Assembly: GCF_014203705.1 (NCBI RefSeq)
Contig: NZ_JACHJR010000001.1
Location: 3,100,001 to 3,164,000 of the forward strand
DNA from: Kitasatospora gansuensis
GTDB taxonomy: Bacteria > Actinomycetota > Actinomycetes > Streptomycetales > Streptomycetaceae
Length of the DNA stretch: 64,000 nucleotides
Direction: 5' to 3'
In this document: piece by piece, positions 1 through 10,163 of the stretch
How the letters are laid out: every line of letters starts with the position of its first letter
How positions within the stretch are numbered: the stretch's first letter is position 1
Program-made: the position numbers and the translations under genes
Notes under the pieces: model-generated
Database searches by the model: none
The model's input: only the letters and a program-made list of their open reading frames with translations
What the model was told of the DNA's origin: nothing

Positions 1-216
1 GCCCTGCAGGCCGGGTACTTCTTCCTCGGCATCCGCGCCGCCGGCCTGGCCGCCGGCCCGATGACCGGCTACAACGCCGAGGGCATCAACAAGGAGTTCT
101 TCGGCGACGGCGACCACTCGGTGCTGGCCGTGGTCAACATCGGCAAGCCGGGCGAGGACGCCTGGTACCCGCGCTCCCCGCGCCTGGCCTACGACGAGGT
201 CGTCACCACCGTCTGA
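1..216 (+). CDS. Nitroreductase-family protein, C-terminal part (malonic semialdehyde reductase-like)
   Basis: This is the last 71 codons of a gene that begins before the window. The sequence has the look of the RutE/HadB-like branch of the FMN nitroreductase superfamily: a Gly/Ala-rich helix (AGLAAGPMTGYN), then NKEFF, a strand ending in VVNIGKPG, and the terminal PRLAYDEVV. In this family MTGYN-type residues help shape the flavin and substrate pocket. A strong hairpin starts 18 bp after the stop. The family is assigned from the tail only, so the substrate is uncertain. Confidence 0.75.
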   Translation, partial: ALQAGYFFLGIRAAGLAAGPMTGYNAEGINKEFFGDGDHSVLAVVNIGKPGEDAWYPRSPRLAYDEVVTTV

Positions 217-234
217 CGGTGACCCCGCAGGTAC

Positions 235-270
235 GACGAAGCCCCCGGCCGCACGGCCGGGGGCTTCGTC
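235..270. terminator. Bidirectional hairpin terminator
   Basis: Two 17-base arms (from GACGAAGCCCCC to GGGGGCTTCGTC) pair perfectly around a very short loop. It lies between the convergent nitroreductase and DUF4245 genes and can serve both strands. Confidence 0.85.
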
Positions 271-282
271 GTGTTCCGGGTA

Positions 283-789
283 CTACCGGAGCGACCGGGC
301 GAACTCGGTGAGCTCGTCCCAGCCGGCGGTGCCGGTGACCACGGTGGTGGCGCCGCCGCTCTGGACCACCAGGGCCCGGTACGACTTGCCCTGGTAGCGC
401 TGCCACTCCTGGCCGCCGACCGTCGTCGTGGTGCCCTCGGGCTTCGCGCCCTCGACCGCGTCGGTGATCGCCTTCTCGCGGGGCTCCAGGCTCTGCTCGA
501 CCGCCGCGTACTGGCCGCCGGGCGTCAGGAAGCCCAGGTGCCAGGCCTTGGGGCGCTTCTTGTCCTGGTTGTACTCGACCGAGGTGGCCTTCCACTGCTC
601 GGACAGGCCCTCCGGAGCCAGCACCGGGTACGGCGCGGCGCGCTTGGCCGAGGCCGCCGAGGAGCGGTAGTCGACCGCCTTCAGCCCCGAGCCCTCGGAG
701 TGCGGGATGAAGAGGTACCCGACGAAGACCACGCCACCGATCGCCAGCATCGACAGGATCATGTCCCGTACCGTCTGCCGGCCTCTCAT
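283..789 (-). CDS. DUF4245 family membrane-anchored protein
   Basis: The 168-residue product starts with a basic stretch (MRGRQTVRD) followed by one hydrophobic segment at about residues 10-27, then an extracytoplasmic domain of about 140 residues. This matches the DUF4245 architecture, a conserved actinobacterial protein of unknown function usually found beside glpX, as here. The ATG at 787-789 is chosen because a GGCAGGGA Shine-Dalgarno-like run lies about 8 bp upstream; an in-frame ATG at 823-825 would add 12 residues. It is divergent from glpX and probably shares the intergenic promoter region. Confidence 0.75.
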   Translation of the reverse strand: MRGRQTVRDMILSMLAIGGVVFVGYLFIPHSEGSGLKAVDYRSSAASAKRAAPYPVLAPEGLSEQWKATSVEYNQDKKRPKAWHLGFLTPGGQYAAVEQSLEPREKAITDAVEGAKPEGTTTTVGGQEWQRYQGKSYRALVVQSGGATTVVTGTAGWDELTEFARSLR

Positions 790-1018
790 GCTGCTTTTCC
801 CTGCCACCCCCTCATCGTGAACCATCCCCTCCCCCGCCCCCACCACCGGGGTCCTCCCGGACGGGTGAATCCGGCCGGGAAGACGCGCTGGGAGGCCAGC
901 CGGGGGTGCGCCACAGACAGCCATCCGGTCGGCAGATACGATCGCAGGACCCTCATCACGGCGTTCGACCTGGCATTTGTCGGGCGCTCTGGCCGTCGCG
1001 TACAGAGAGGTATCGACG

Positions 1019-2056
1019 ATGACCGCCCAGCACAGCAACTTCCCCAGCTCCCTGATCGTGGCCCCGGAGGCCCCCGATCGGAACCTCGCCCTCGAGCTCG
1101 TCCGGGTCACCGAGGCCGCCGCCATGGCGGCCGGCCGATGGGTCGGCCGGGGCGACAAGAACGGCGCCGACGGCGCGGCCGTCAAGGCCATGCGCACCCT
1201 CGTCTCCACCGTGTCGATGAACGGCGTGGTCGTCATCGGTGAGGGCGAGAAGGACGAAGCCCCGATGCTCTACAACGGCGAACGCGTCGGCGACGGCACC
1301 GGCGCCGAGTGCGACGTCGCGGTCGACCCCGTGGACGGCACCACCCTCACCGCCAAGGGCATGGCCAACGCCGTCGCCGTCCTCGCCGTCGCCGACCGCG
1401 GCACCATGTTCGACCCCAGCGCCGTCTTCTACATGGACAAGCTGGTCTGCGGCCCCGAAGCCGCCGACTACGTCGACATCACCGCCCCCGCCGCCGTCAA
1501 CATCCGCCGCGTCGCCAAGGCCAAGGGCAGCTCCGTCGAGGACGTCACCGTCATGGTGCTCGACCGCCCCCGCCACGAGGGCCTGGTCAAGGAGATCCGC
1601 GAGGCCGGCGCCCGGATCAAGTTCATCACCGACGGCGACGTCGCCGGCGCCATCATGACCGCCCGCGCCGGCACCGGCGTCGACCTGCTCATGGGCATCG
1701 GCGGCACCCCCGAAGGCATCATCGCCGCCTGCGCCATGAAGTGCATGGGCGGCGTGATCCAGGGCCGCCTGTGGCCCAAGGACGACGCCGAACGCCAGAA
1801 GGCACTGGACGCCGGCCACGACCTCGACCGCGTCCTCACCACCGACGACCTCGTCAGCGGCGAGAACGTCTTCTTCGTCGCCACCGGCATCACCGACGGC
1901 GAACTCCTCCGCGGCGTCCACTACCGCCAGGCCACCGCCACCACCAGCTCCCTGGTGATGCGCTCCAAGAGCGGAACGATCCGTCAGATCGACTCCACCC
2001 ACAAGCTCTCCAAGCTCCGGGCCTACAGCGCGATCGACTTCGACCGCGCCAACTAG
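1019..2056 (+). CDS. glpX: Fructose-1,6-bisphosphatase, class II
   Basis: Hydrolyses fructose-1,6-bisphosphate to fructose-6-phosphate, the committed gluconeogenic step, in the cytoplasm. The 345-residue length is normal for class II. Metal- and phosphate-binding motifs of the inositol-phosphatase fold are intact: [10 protein letters not shown] at residues 74-83 and DPVDGTT at 103-109. A later GIGGTPEG loop is also typical. The ATG at 1019 follows an AGAGG ribosome-binding site; an upstream in-frame start at 977 has no such support. A copy of the 116-bp palindromic element begins 20 bp after the stop and probably acts as terminator. With pckG in the same window, it completes the two irreversible gluconeogenic steps. 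Confidence 0.95.
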   Translation: MTAQHSNFPSSLIVAPEAPDRNLALELVRVTEAAAMAAGRWVGRGDKNGADGAAVKAMRTLVSTVSMNGVVVIGEGEKDEAPMLYNGERVGDGTGAECDVAVDPVDGTTLTAKGMANAVAVLAVADRGTMFDPSAVFYMDKLVCGPEAADYVDITAPAAVNIRRVAKAKGSSVEDVTVMVLDRPRHEGLVKEIREAGARIKFITDGDVAGAIMTARAGTGVDLLMGIGGTPEGIIAACAMKCMGGVIQGRLWPKDDAERQKALDAGHDLDRVLTTDDLVSGENVFFVATGITDGELLRGVHYRQATATTSSLVMRSKSGTIRQIDSTHKLSKLRAYSAIDFDRAN

Positions 2057-2076
2057 AAGGCACACGCTTCGGAAGA

Positions 2077-2192
2077 CAGGGGCTCGGGGAACTGCGACGC
2101 CGACCTCGGAAGAGGTCACCCGTGCGTAGCTGGTCAGGCACTTTCGCTTGTGACCCGCACGCCAGATCTCGTCGCCGTTCCCCGAGCCCCTG
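2077..2192 (+). repeat. 116-bp structured palindromic element, copy A
   Basis: The ends are CAGGGGCTCGGGGAAC and its exact reverse complement; pairing extends to 23 bp with one mismatch. Inside, GACCTC-GGAA-GAGGTC (2102-2117) forms a perfect hairpin with a GNRA-type loop, and CGTGCG (2121-2126) pairs with CGCACG (2156-2161), enclosing GGTCA (2132-2136) paired with TGACC (2151-2155). The predicted fold is a three-way junction. It lies between the convergent glpX and wblI 3' ends. Further copies are at 16245, 31410 and 40308. It probably terminates transcription on both strands; the conserved interior is more than a terminator needs. Confidence 0.85.
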
Positions 2193-2222
2193 ACCGTAGC
2201 TACTCGATCACGTGCAAAAAGT

Positions 2223-2615
2223 TCAGCCCGCTATCCGGCGGGCGGCCGGTATCCGGAGCTCGGCCTCCCGGCGCCGCCGCCGGGCCAGCACCACCCGGCG
2301 CTCGGCCGCCGTGAGGCCGCCCCAGACGCCGTACGGCTCGGGCTGGGCGAGGGCGTGTTCCCGGCACTCCAGCAGGACCGGGCAGCGGGCGCAAACCTGT
2401 TTGGCGTGCTCCTCCCGGGACAGCCGGGCCGCCGTGGGCTCCTTGGAGGGGGCGAAGAACAGCCCCGCCTCGTCCCGTCGGCAGGCCGCCCCGGTGTGCC
2501 AGGGACTGTCCTCCTGGTGCTCGAGCCGCTGCGCCGCCACCGCCGCCGGAGCGGTGGTACTGCGGGCCGCCGGTTGGGTGGCGACACGGGCGCTGGACTC
2601 GATGGGATGCAGCAC
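2223..2615 (-). CDS. wblI: WhiB-family iron-sulfur transcription factor (WblI-like)
   Basis: Wbl proteins bind a [4Fe-4S] cluster and control development and redox genes, usually together with the principal sigma factor. The 130-residue product has the four cluster cysteines at about 45, 75, 78 and 84 (C-x29-CxxC-x5-C), the GVWGG turn at 96-100 and a basic tail (ARRRRRE) for DNA contact. The GTG start has AGGAG six bases upstream. The symbol is based on position: as I recall, S. coelicolor wblI lies next to glpX in the same order. The family is certain; the subgroup is less so. The N-terminal 40 residues are Ala/Thr-rich and not conserved in the family. Confidence 0.85.
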   Translation of the reverse strand: MLHPIESSARVATQPAARSTTAPAAVAAQRLEHQEDSPWHTGAACRRDEAGLFFAPSKEPTAARLSREEHAKQVCARCPVLLECREHALAQPEPYGVWGGLTAAERRVVLARRRRREAELRIPAARRIAG

Positions 2616-2869
2616 GGCTTACTCCTGACGGGCTCAAGAGAACTCAGGGGGATGGCTCCCTGCCCGGCTGCCCCGTTACCGACCCCACTCGCGGCATCCG
2701 TAGGTTTCAACCGCCCCCGGGGTCACAGCCGTACAAGAAACGATATGCGTCAGGAACTACCCCGCCCCCGGCTGATTCATGCACACCGCATGCGGCCGAC
2801 TACGGGCTGCACTCGACCCAGGATCGAGTGCCCGCCCGGAAGTTGACGCCCCGTAAGATCTCGGACCGG

Positions 2870-3613
2870 TCAGCCGTCGAGCTGCTTGCGCACCCACTCA
2901 CGGAGCTTCTTGCCACGTCGCGGCTTCGCCTCGCAGCCGCCGAAGACCGCCGCGCCCTTCACCCGGACCACCGGCGCGTAGGGGTCGGCCGCAGTCTGCT
3001 CCCGGACGTCGAAGCCGCCGAAGACGCCGACGCCGCTGCCGTGCAGCGAGACGTTCTCCGGCACCTTGATGTCGACGCCGCCGAAGACCGCCCAGACCTC
3101 GATCTCCACCTCGGGCGACTCGAACACGGCGTCGCTGAGGTCGATCTCCACCCCGCCGAACACCGCCACCGCGCGCAGGTGCGAGCCCACCCGCCAACGG
3201 CCCTTGCGGCTGGTGCCCCCGAAGATCGCCAGCATGGTCGGCGACTCGCTCCGGGCCGGCGGCTGGGACTGCCGCTGCGGGGCCCGGTGGGCGGTGCCCT
3301 CCGGCAGCTCGGCGGAGAGCGGCCGGTGCGCGGGCAGGTCCCTGGTCAGCGGCGCCAACTCGCCCAGCGTGCGGGCGCTGTAGGCCGCCTCGATCCGCTC
3401 GGAGTGCTCCTCGACGGTGAGCCGGCCCTCGGCGTACGCGTCCCGCAGCAGCTCGGCGATCCGCTCCCGGTCGGCGTCCGAGGCGCGCAGCTCGGCCTCC
3501 GCCACCGGGGCCGCGTCGAACGGCTTCTTGGTCAGGTCCGGCTTGGCCTCGGACTTGGTCATGGGCACGGGCGACCGGCCCGGCTGGTCCTGCTGCGACG
3601 GCGAGTTGTCCAC
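2870..3613 (-). CDS. DUF1707 / LiaF-like domain protein
   Basis: The 247-residue protein has a DUF1707 domain at about 41-93 (ELRASDADRE...LLRDAYAEGRL...E), a Pro/Gln-rich linker, then a repetitive C-terminal half containing five (A/V)xFGG units at roughly 128, 149, 174, 197 and 222. That pattern is typical of the LiaF-like (DUF2154) beta-helical domain linked in Firmicutes to cell-envelope stress signalling. There is no signal peptide or membrane segment, so it is probably cytoplasmic or membrane-associated. The start is GTG. It is divergent from the fumarase gene with a 161-bp shared promoter region. Function in actinobacteria is not established. Confidence 0.8.
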   Translation of the reverse strand: MDNSPSQQDQPGRSPVPMTKSEAKPDLTKKPFDAAPVAEAELRASDADRERIAELLRDAYAEGRLTVEEHSERIEAAYSARTLGELAPLTRDLPAHRPLSAELPEGTAHRAPQRQSQPPARSESPTMLAIFGGTSRKGRWRVGSHLRAVAVFGGVEIDLSDAVFESPEVEIEVWAVFGGVDIKVPENVSLHGSGVGVFGGFDVREQTAADPYAPVVRVKGAAVFGGCEAKPRRGKKLREWVRKQLDG

Positions 3614-3774
3614 GGGGTCAGCCTAGCCACCGGACCCCCTCCCGAACGAGAGTTCGGCGGCAGTCGGCGTGACCCCGGTCACGCAGGTTCACCTGCGCGC
3701 ACCGCTCGCTCGGCCGGGACCTAGTCTTGAAGGTGCTTCGTCGACGCAGCCGGATCAGTTAAGGACCTCCACGC

Positions 3775-5442
<1,668 letters not shown>

Positions 5443-5447
5443 CGACA

Positions 5448-5484
5448 AGTGCCCCGCGCCACCTTCGCGGTGGGGCGGGGCACT
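5448..5484. terminator. Hairpin terminator between fumarase and a small convergent gene
   Basis: AGTGCCCCGC-type arms of 16 bp with one mismatch flank a TTCGC loop. It ends 16 bp from the stop of the small gene on the other strand and probably serves both genes. Confidence 0.8.
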
Positions 5485-5499
5485 GCATTCCGCTTTTGC

Positions 5500-5727
5500 T
5501 CAGGGGCGGTTGATGACCGTACCGAGCGGCTCGTAACCGCCGTCCTTCTTGGGCTCCTCGACCAGCGGCGCGATCTCGGTCTCCGGCTCGTCGGTGGCCA
5601 GGACGTCCAGGACCTCCAGGAGCTGCGCCTCCGGGTCCACGGCGGTGAGGGTCTGCTCGACGGGTGCGACCTCGGCCGCCGGCTGGGTCGGTGCCGGGGT
5701 CGCGGTGGTGGTCTCGGTGTCGGCCAT
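5500..5727 (-). CDS. Small acidic 75-residue protein of unknown function
   Basis: The ATG at 5725-5727 has GAAAGG at a good distance upstream, and the reading frame is closed by a shared hairpin. The product is Thr/Pro/Ala-rich at the N terminus (MADTETTTATPAP), strongly acidic in the middle (about one residue in four is Glu or Asp) and ends in a different, less acidic segment, KKDGGYEPLGTVINRP. There is no cysteine, membrane segment or signal peptide. It is divergent from the SARP regulator with a 181-bp AT-richer intergenic region, an arrangement typical of a regulator and its target. It could be a precursor peptide or an AfsS-like regulatory peptide, but I do not recognise it. Confidence 0.6.
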   Translation of the reverse strand: MADTETTTATPAPTQPAAEVAPVEQTLTAVDPEAQLLEVLDVLATDEPETEIAPLVEEPKKDGGYEPLGTVINRP

Positions 5728-5908
5728 GACGCCGCCTTTCGGGTAATGAGATTTTGTGTCAGCCCGGACGGACGGGTCAGGGCGCGCGCCCAGTATCGTA
5801 GGCCTCACTAAATGTCTTATAAACATCCCGAGGCTCGTCCACTTCTCCAACGTTTGCCAGTCTCCTCATAAGCTGACGCCTCACCTTGGCCATCATCGGG
5901 GGATCTCC
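5728..5908. promoter_or_regulatory. Divergent promoter region of the SARP gene and the small acidic gene
   Basis: This region is clearly more AT-rich than its surroundings. It contains a perfect 12-bp palindrome GGGCGCGCGCCC (5780-5791) and, 20 bp further, ATGT-N7-ACAT (5812-5826) within AAATGTCTTATAAACATC, which resembles a short operator and an AT-rich -10 zone. The tract GGGGGAT before ATG 5909 is the likely ribosome-binding site of the regulator. No experimentally known SARP heptamer repeat is obvious. Confidence 0.45.
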
Positions 5909-8881
5909 ATGGAGCTTCAGGGGCAGCCGCACGCGCTGCGCTTCCAGGTGCTCGGACCCGTGCAGGCCTGGCGCGGGGAGCAGCACCTCTCACTCGGTTC
6001 GCCGCAACAACAGGCCGTCCTGGTCGCACTGTTGCTCAGTCACGGCCGCCCGGTCACCACTCAGGACCTGGTGGACGGCCTGTGGGGCGACCGTCCGCCG
6101 CCACAGGCGGTGGCCGCGCTGCGCACGTATGTCTCCCGGCTACGCGCGCTGATCGAGCCGAACCGTGAGATGCGCGCGCCGGCCGAACTGCTGGTGTCGG
6201 TGAGCGACGGATACGCGCTGCGGATCCCGCCGGAGTCGCTCGACCTCTCGGTATTCGAGCACGAGTTCGCCAACGCGGCAGCGGCCAGGGGCGACGGGGA
6301 CTACCGGAAGACCCACCGCCTGCTCGCCTCCGCGCTGTCACTGTGGAGCGGTCGGCCACTGGCCGGCATCCCCGGACCGCATGCGGAAGCCCAGCGCAAC
6401 CGACTGGCCGAGCGTCAGATCGCGGCCTGGGCGGACCGCTGCGCGGCGGCCCTGGAGATCGGGCTGCACGCGGAAACGGTCTCCGAACTGAGCTCGCTGG
6501 CCGCCGAACACCCGCTGCGCGAACAGCTCCGTGAGCTGCTGATGCTGGCGCTCTACCGCTGTGGCCGACAGGCCGAGGCGCTCGGCGTCTACACCGACAC
6601 CCGGAAGCTCTTGATCGAGGAACTGGGCGTCGAGCCCGGCGCCGGGCTCGCCTCGATGCACTCCCGCATCCTGGCCGCCGACCCGACGCTGATGCCCGCA
6701 CCGGCCGCACTCGGCCGCAGTTCCGAGCAGGACGAGGCGGCGGCCTTCGTCCCGCCTGCCCAACTTCCGGCCGATGTCTCCGACTTCAGCGGACGCTCGG
6801 AACTGGTCCGGGATCTCAGGGACGTGCTGCGCAGCGGCTCCGGCCAGGCCGTGGTGGTCACCTCGCTCGCCGGGATCGGTGGCGTCGGCAAGACCACGCT
6901 GGCCGTCCACCTCGCCCACAGCATCCGCTCCGAGTTCCCGGACGGCCAGCTGTACGTGGACCTGCGCGGACCGAGCGCCTCGCCCGCCGACCCGGCCGTG
7001 GTGCTGGGCGACTTCCTGTACGCGCTGGGTTCGGCCGAGACTCCGGACACCCTGGAGCAGCGCGCCGCGCTGTACCGCTCGCTGCTGGCCGACCGCCGGA
7101 TGCTGATCCTGCTCGACAACGCCAAGGACGCCCGGCAGCTGCTGCCGCTGATCCCCGGCGTCTCCGGCAGCGCGGTCCTGGTGACGAGCCGCTCCCGGCT
7201 GGCCGAACTGCCCGGTGCACACCTGGTCGACGTCGAGGAGCTGACGCCCCAGGAGGCGCTGGCGCTGTTCTCGGCCATCGTCGGCGAGCAGCGGGTCGCC
7301 GCCGAACCCGAGGCCGCGCTCGCTGTGGTGACGGCCTGTGGCTTCCTGCCGCTGGCCGTCCGCATCGCCGCCGCCCGCCTGGCCAGCCGTCCGCGCTGGA
7401 GCGTCTCGGACCTGGCCCGGCGGTTAGCGGACCAGCGGCGTCGGCTGCACGAGCTGCAACTCGGCAACCTCGCCGTCGAGACCACCATCGGCCTCGGCTA
7501 CGCGCAGCTCCGGCCCGAGGAGGCCCGAGCCTTCCGGCTGCTCTCCCTGGTGGACTCCCCCGACCTCCCGCTGGAGGCGGTGGCCGCGCTGCTCGGCACC
7601 GACGAGGACGAGGCGGAGTCGCTGGCCGAAGCTCTGGTCGAGGCCAACATGCTCGAGTGCTTCACTCCGGGCCGGTACCGCTACCACGATCTGCTGCGCC
7701 TGTTCGCTCAGCGGCAGAACGAGAAGCTCAAGGACACCGGCGAGCAGCAGCAGGCACTGCTCCGGCTGCTGGACACGCTGCTCGCAACCATGCGAAATGC
7801 CGCGCGGGCCCTCGAACCCGACGACGTACTCCCGGAGACCCTGCACCGTCCGGTCTCCTCCGGTCTGCCGATCACCGACAGCTCGGCGGCCCAGGACTGG
7901 CTCAGGACGGAACTGGCCCTGCTGCTCAGCACGATAGAGGCGGCGGTGGAGAAGCCGCTGGAGCTGCTGCGACCGGCCGTCGATCTGCTCACGGTGCTGA
8001 ACAGCCTGGTCGAGGACCCGACGCACGGTCAGCGGATCCGAATCGCCCTGCACACCGCCGACGCCAACGCCCGGCCGCACGGCGACAACGCAGCGCTGTC
8101 CAGGATCAGCCTCGCTCTCGGCTTCCTCCAGCACGTGGCCGGGGAGTACAACGACGCCGAGCTGTCGTTCCGTCAGAGTCTGGAACTGCAGGGCCCCGAC
8201 GACCGGACCCATCTGCGGATCGCCGCGGCCAACCTGCTCGCGGTGGTGCTCAGTCTGGCCGACCGGCCGGCCGAGGCGCTGCCGTTCTTCGAGCAGGCCC
8301 GGGAGATCAGTCGCAGCCTGGGCGCCACCATCAGCGAAGCCCGGTTGCTCGGCAACATCGCCAGGGCCCACCTTGATCTGCGTCAGCAGGACGATGCCGC
8401 CAGATCGGCCCAGGCCGCGGTCGCCGCCGCACGGGCGTCCGGGAACATCCCCTGCCTCGCCGACACGCTCTACCAACTCGGTGTGGTGCTCCGCTCGACC
8501 GGCTCCCCCGGCGAAGCCGCCCCGCATCTGCGCGAGGCGCACCAGCTCTACCAGTCGGAGCAACGCCGGATCTGGGAGGGCTACTCCCTCGCCCGCCTCG
8601 CGCCCTGCCTGCTCGCCGACGGCCAGTACGCCGAAGCGGCCGAGGCCGCGGACGAGTCGCTCGCCATCGCCCAGGAGCTGGATGCCGCGTACTGCCAGGG
8701 CCTGGCCAACGCGGCGCTCGGCGAGGCGCTCCTGAAGCTGGGTCAGCCGGCGCGTGGGCTGGCCTGTCTTCAGGAGGCGCTCGCCGTGTTCACGCGGCTC
8801 GGTGTGCCCGAAGTCCTCCCCGTGCAGGACCTCATCGGGCAGCAACAGCACACCGAGCCCGCCGCACCCCCCGCGCCGTGA
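5909..8881 (+). CDS. SARP/AfsR-type regulator: wHTH-BTAD-NB-ARC-TPR
   Basis: Large transcriptional activator (990 residues) of the AfsR class. An OmpR-like winged helix spans about 10-105 and a BTAD domain about 110-255 (ELGVEPG at 238-244). An NTPase domain follows with P-loop GIGGVGKTT at 322-330 and Walker B near 397 (RMLILLDNA). TPR-like helices run from about 700 to the end. Such proteins activate secondary-metabolite or developmental genes by binding direct repeats upstream of target promoters. Codon 506 (7424-7426) is TTA, the only in-frame TTA I found among the genes here, so translation should depend on the bldA tRNA at 56.9 kb. No biosynthetic cluster surrounds it; the nearest candidate target is the divergent small acidic gene. 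Confidence 0.9.
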   Translation: MELQGQPHALRFQVLGPVQAWRGEQHLSLGSPQQQAVLVALLLSHGRPVTTQDLVDGLWGDRPPPQAVAALRTYVSRLRALIEPNREMRAPAELLVSVSDGYALRIPPESLDLSVFEHEFANAAAARGDGDYRKTHRLLASALSLWSGRPLAGIPGPHAEAQRNRLAERQIAAWADRCAAALEIGLHAETVSELSSLAAEHPLREQLRELLMLALYRCGRQAEALGVYTDTRKLLIEELGVEPGAGLASMHSRILAADPTLMPAPAALGRSSEQDEAAAFVPPAQLPADVSDFSGRSELVRDLRDVLRSGSGQAVVVTSLAGIGGVGKTTLAVHLAHSIRSEFPDGQLYVDLRGPSASPADPAVVLGDFLYALGSAETPDTLEQRAALYRSLLADRRMLILLDNAKDARQLLPLIPGVSGSAVLVTSRSRLAELPGAHLVDVEELTPQEALALFSAIVGEQRVAAEPEAALAVVTACGFLPLAVRIAAARLASRPRWSVSDLARRLADQRRRLHELQLGNLAVETTIGLGYAQLRPEEARAFRLLSLVDSPDLPLEAVAALLGTDEDEAESLAEALVEANMLECFTPGRYRYHDLLRLFAQRQNEKLKDTGEQQQALLRLLDTLLATMRNAARALEPDDVLPETLHRPVSSGLPITDSSAAQDWLRTELALLLSTIEAAVEKPLELLRPAVDLLTVLNSLVEDPTHGQRIRIALHTADANARPHGDNAALSRISLALGFLQHVAGEYNDAELSFRQSLELQGPDDRTHLRIAAANLLAVVLSLADRPAEALPFFEQAREISRSLGATISEARLLGNIARAHLDLRQQDDAARSAQAAVAAARASGNIPCLADTLYQLGVVLRSTGSPGEAAPHLREAHQLYQSEQRRIWEGYSLARLAPCLLADGQYAEAAEAADESLAIAQELDAAYCQGLANAALGEALLKLGQPARGLACLQEALAVFTRLGVPEVLPVQDLIGQQQHTEPAAPPAP

Positions 8882-8883
8882 CC

Positions 8884-8946
8884 ACCTGTCCCCCGACAGG
8901 TCCCCCTCTGCGTGTCAGTACTCCCGCAGCCCCCCGGCTGCGGGAG
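8884..8946. terminator. Two tandem hairpins after the SARP gene
   Basis: ACCTGTC-cccc-GACAGGT (8884-8901) starts 3 bp after the stop, followed by CTCCCGCAGC and its complement around a C-rich loop (8921-8946). These probably end SARP transcription. The remaining stretch to 9372 is about 425 bp of GC-rich DNA without a convincing gene; it should hold the promoter of the methyltransferase/phosphatase pair. Confidence 0.7.
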
Positions 8947-9372
8947 CACCTCGACGCTTCCCCGGCGCTGGTCCCTACTCTGGCACCCGTCGATTGACAT
9001 CCGATAAACGCGGGGGCGGCTCGGATCGGTGCAGGTCGGAACGGGCCACCCCGTCGCGCCACGCGGCGCGCAGTGGGGTTTCGCACCACCCCCGACCGCC
9101 CCGGAATGCTCCGGCCATCCCGGCCAAATTCATCCCAACAACCACGAGTTGGCCGGAAAAGGACCCTATGGTCGGTTGATCGCGCCTATTCTCGGAGGCC
9201 AGCGACGTATTGACGGCGGGCCGGCAAGTGGAGCGGAGCGACAGGCAGGGCGGCGACGCAGCACAGAGTGACGCGGGAGCGTGACGGACCGTCACGCGCG
9301 GTGGACGGCGCCGCCAGGAGGCAGCCCGGGCACCGGCGGGTGGCGGCCAGGGTGGAAAGGTGCCTCTCAATC

Positions 9373-10119
9373 GTGACGACCGGACAGATATCCGATCCCG
9401 CCCAGGGCCGCGGGCCCTCCCACGCCGATCACCAGACCCGCCGTCGGACCGAGCGCGCGCTCCAGGCGGTGGCCTTCGACACCATCGGCGCCCGCTACGT
9501 CGAGGCGTTTCCGGACAAGGCCGGTCAGCTGGCCTGCGGTGAGTGGCTGCTCGACGCACTGGAGCCGGGTGCCCAGGTACTGGACGTCGGCTGCGGCACC
9601 GGGGATCCGACGGTCCGTCAGCTGACCGGCGGCGGCCTGCGGGTGACCGGGGTCGACCTCTCGGACGGGATGCTGCGACTGGCCAGGCAGAGCGTGCCCG
9701 CCGCCGAGTACCACCGGATCGACATGTACGACCTGGCCACCGAGCGGGCCCACCGTGCCTGGGACGCAGCCGAGTTGGGGCCGCGGGCGGCCGGTCGGTA
9801 CGCCGCGGCCACCGCGTTCTTCTCCTTGATCATGCTGCCGCAGGCGGAGATCCCCGAGGTGCTCGGGCGGATCCGGACGCTGCTCCGGCCCGGCGGCCTG
9901 CTCGCGCTCGGCATGGTCGAGGCGGATCTCGACCATGCCCCGCTGCCGTTCCTCGGCCACGAGATAAGAATCAGCGGGTACCTGCGGGAGGAGCTGGAGC
10001 AGACGCTGCACCGGGCCGGGTTCTCGGTCGAGGCGCACTCCGGCCACCCGTACGCCCCCGCGAGCACCACCCTGCCGCCGGAGGAGCAGCTCTTCCTCCG
10101 CTGTCGACGGGTCGGCTGA
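9373..10119 (+). CDS. SAM-dependent class I methyltransferase
   Basis: The 248-residue product has motif I VLDVGCGTGD at 69-78, an acidic end of strand 2 (GVDLSDGML) and a typical LRPGGLLALG post-motif. The acceptor cannot be told from sequence. The GTG at 9373 is chosen because GGAAAGG lies 12 bp upstream and the conserved part begins soon after; an earlier GTG at 9268 would add 35 low-complexity residues. The serine phosphatase gene starts about 44 bp downstream on the same strand, so the two are probably co-transcribed. Confidence 0.75.
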   Translation: MTTGQISDPAQGRGPSHADHQTRRRTERALQAVAFDTIGARYVEAFPDKAGQLACGEWLLDALEPGAQVLDVGCGTGDPTVRQLTGGGLRVTGVDLSDGMLRLARQSVPAAEYHRIDMYDLATERAHRAWDAAELGPRAAGRYAAATAFFSLIMLPQAEIPEVLGRIRTLLRPGGLLALGMVEADLDHAPLPFLGHEIRISGYLREELEQTLHRAGFSVEAHSGHPYAPASTTLPPEEQLFLRCRRVG

Positions 10120-10163
10120 ATCGACTGTTGGTCCCCAGCTCTCCTCTCGCAGAACGGCAGCCC

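Noticed and set aside
5809..5860. Similarity between AT-rich stretches upstream of the SARP gene and the chitinase gene (TAAATGTC, then ACTTCT and TTGCCA)
   Set aside because: The spacing differs by 8 bp and the matched blocks are short; probably chance or general promoter composition.
9029..9271. An 80-codon plus-strand frame between the SARP gene and the methyltransferase
   Set aside because: No family motif, no ribosome-binding site and Pro/Gly/Arg-rich composition; treated as intergenic.
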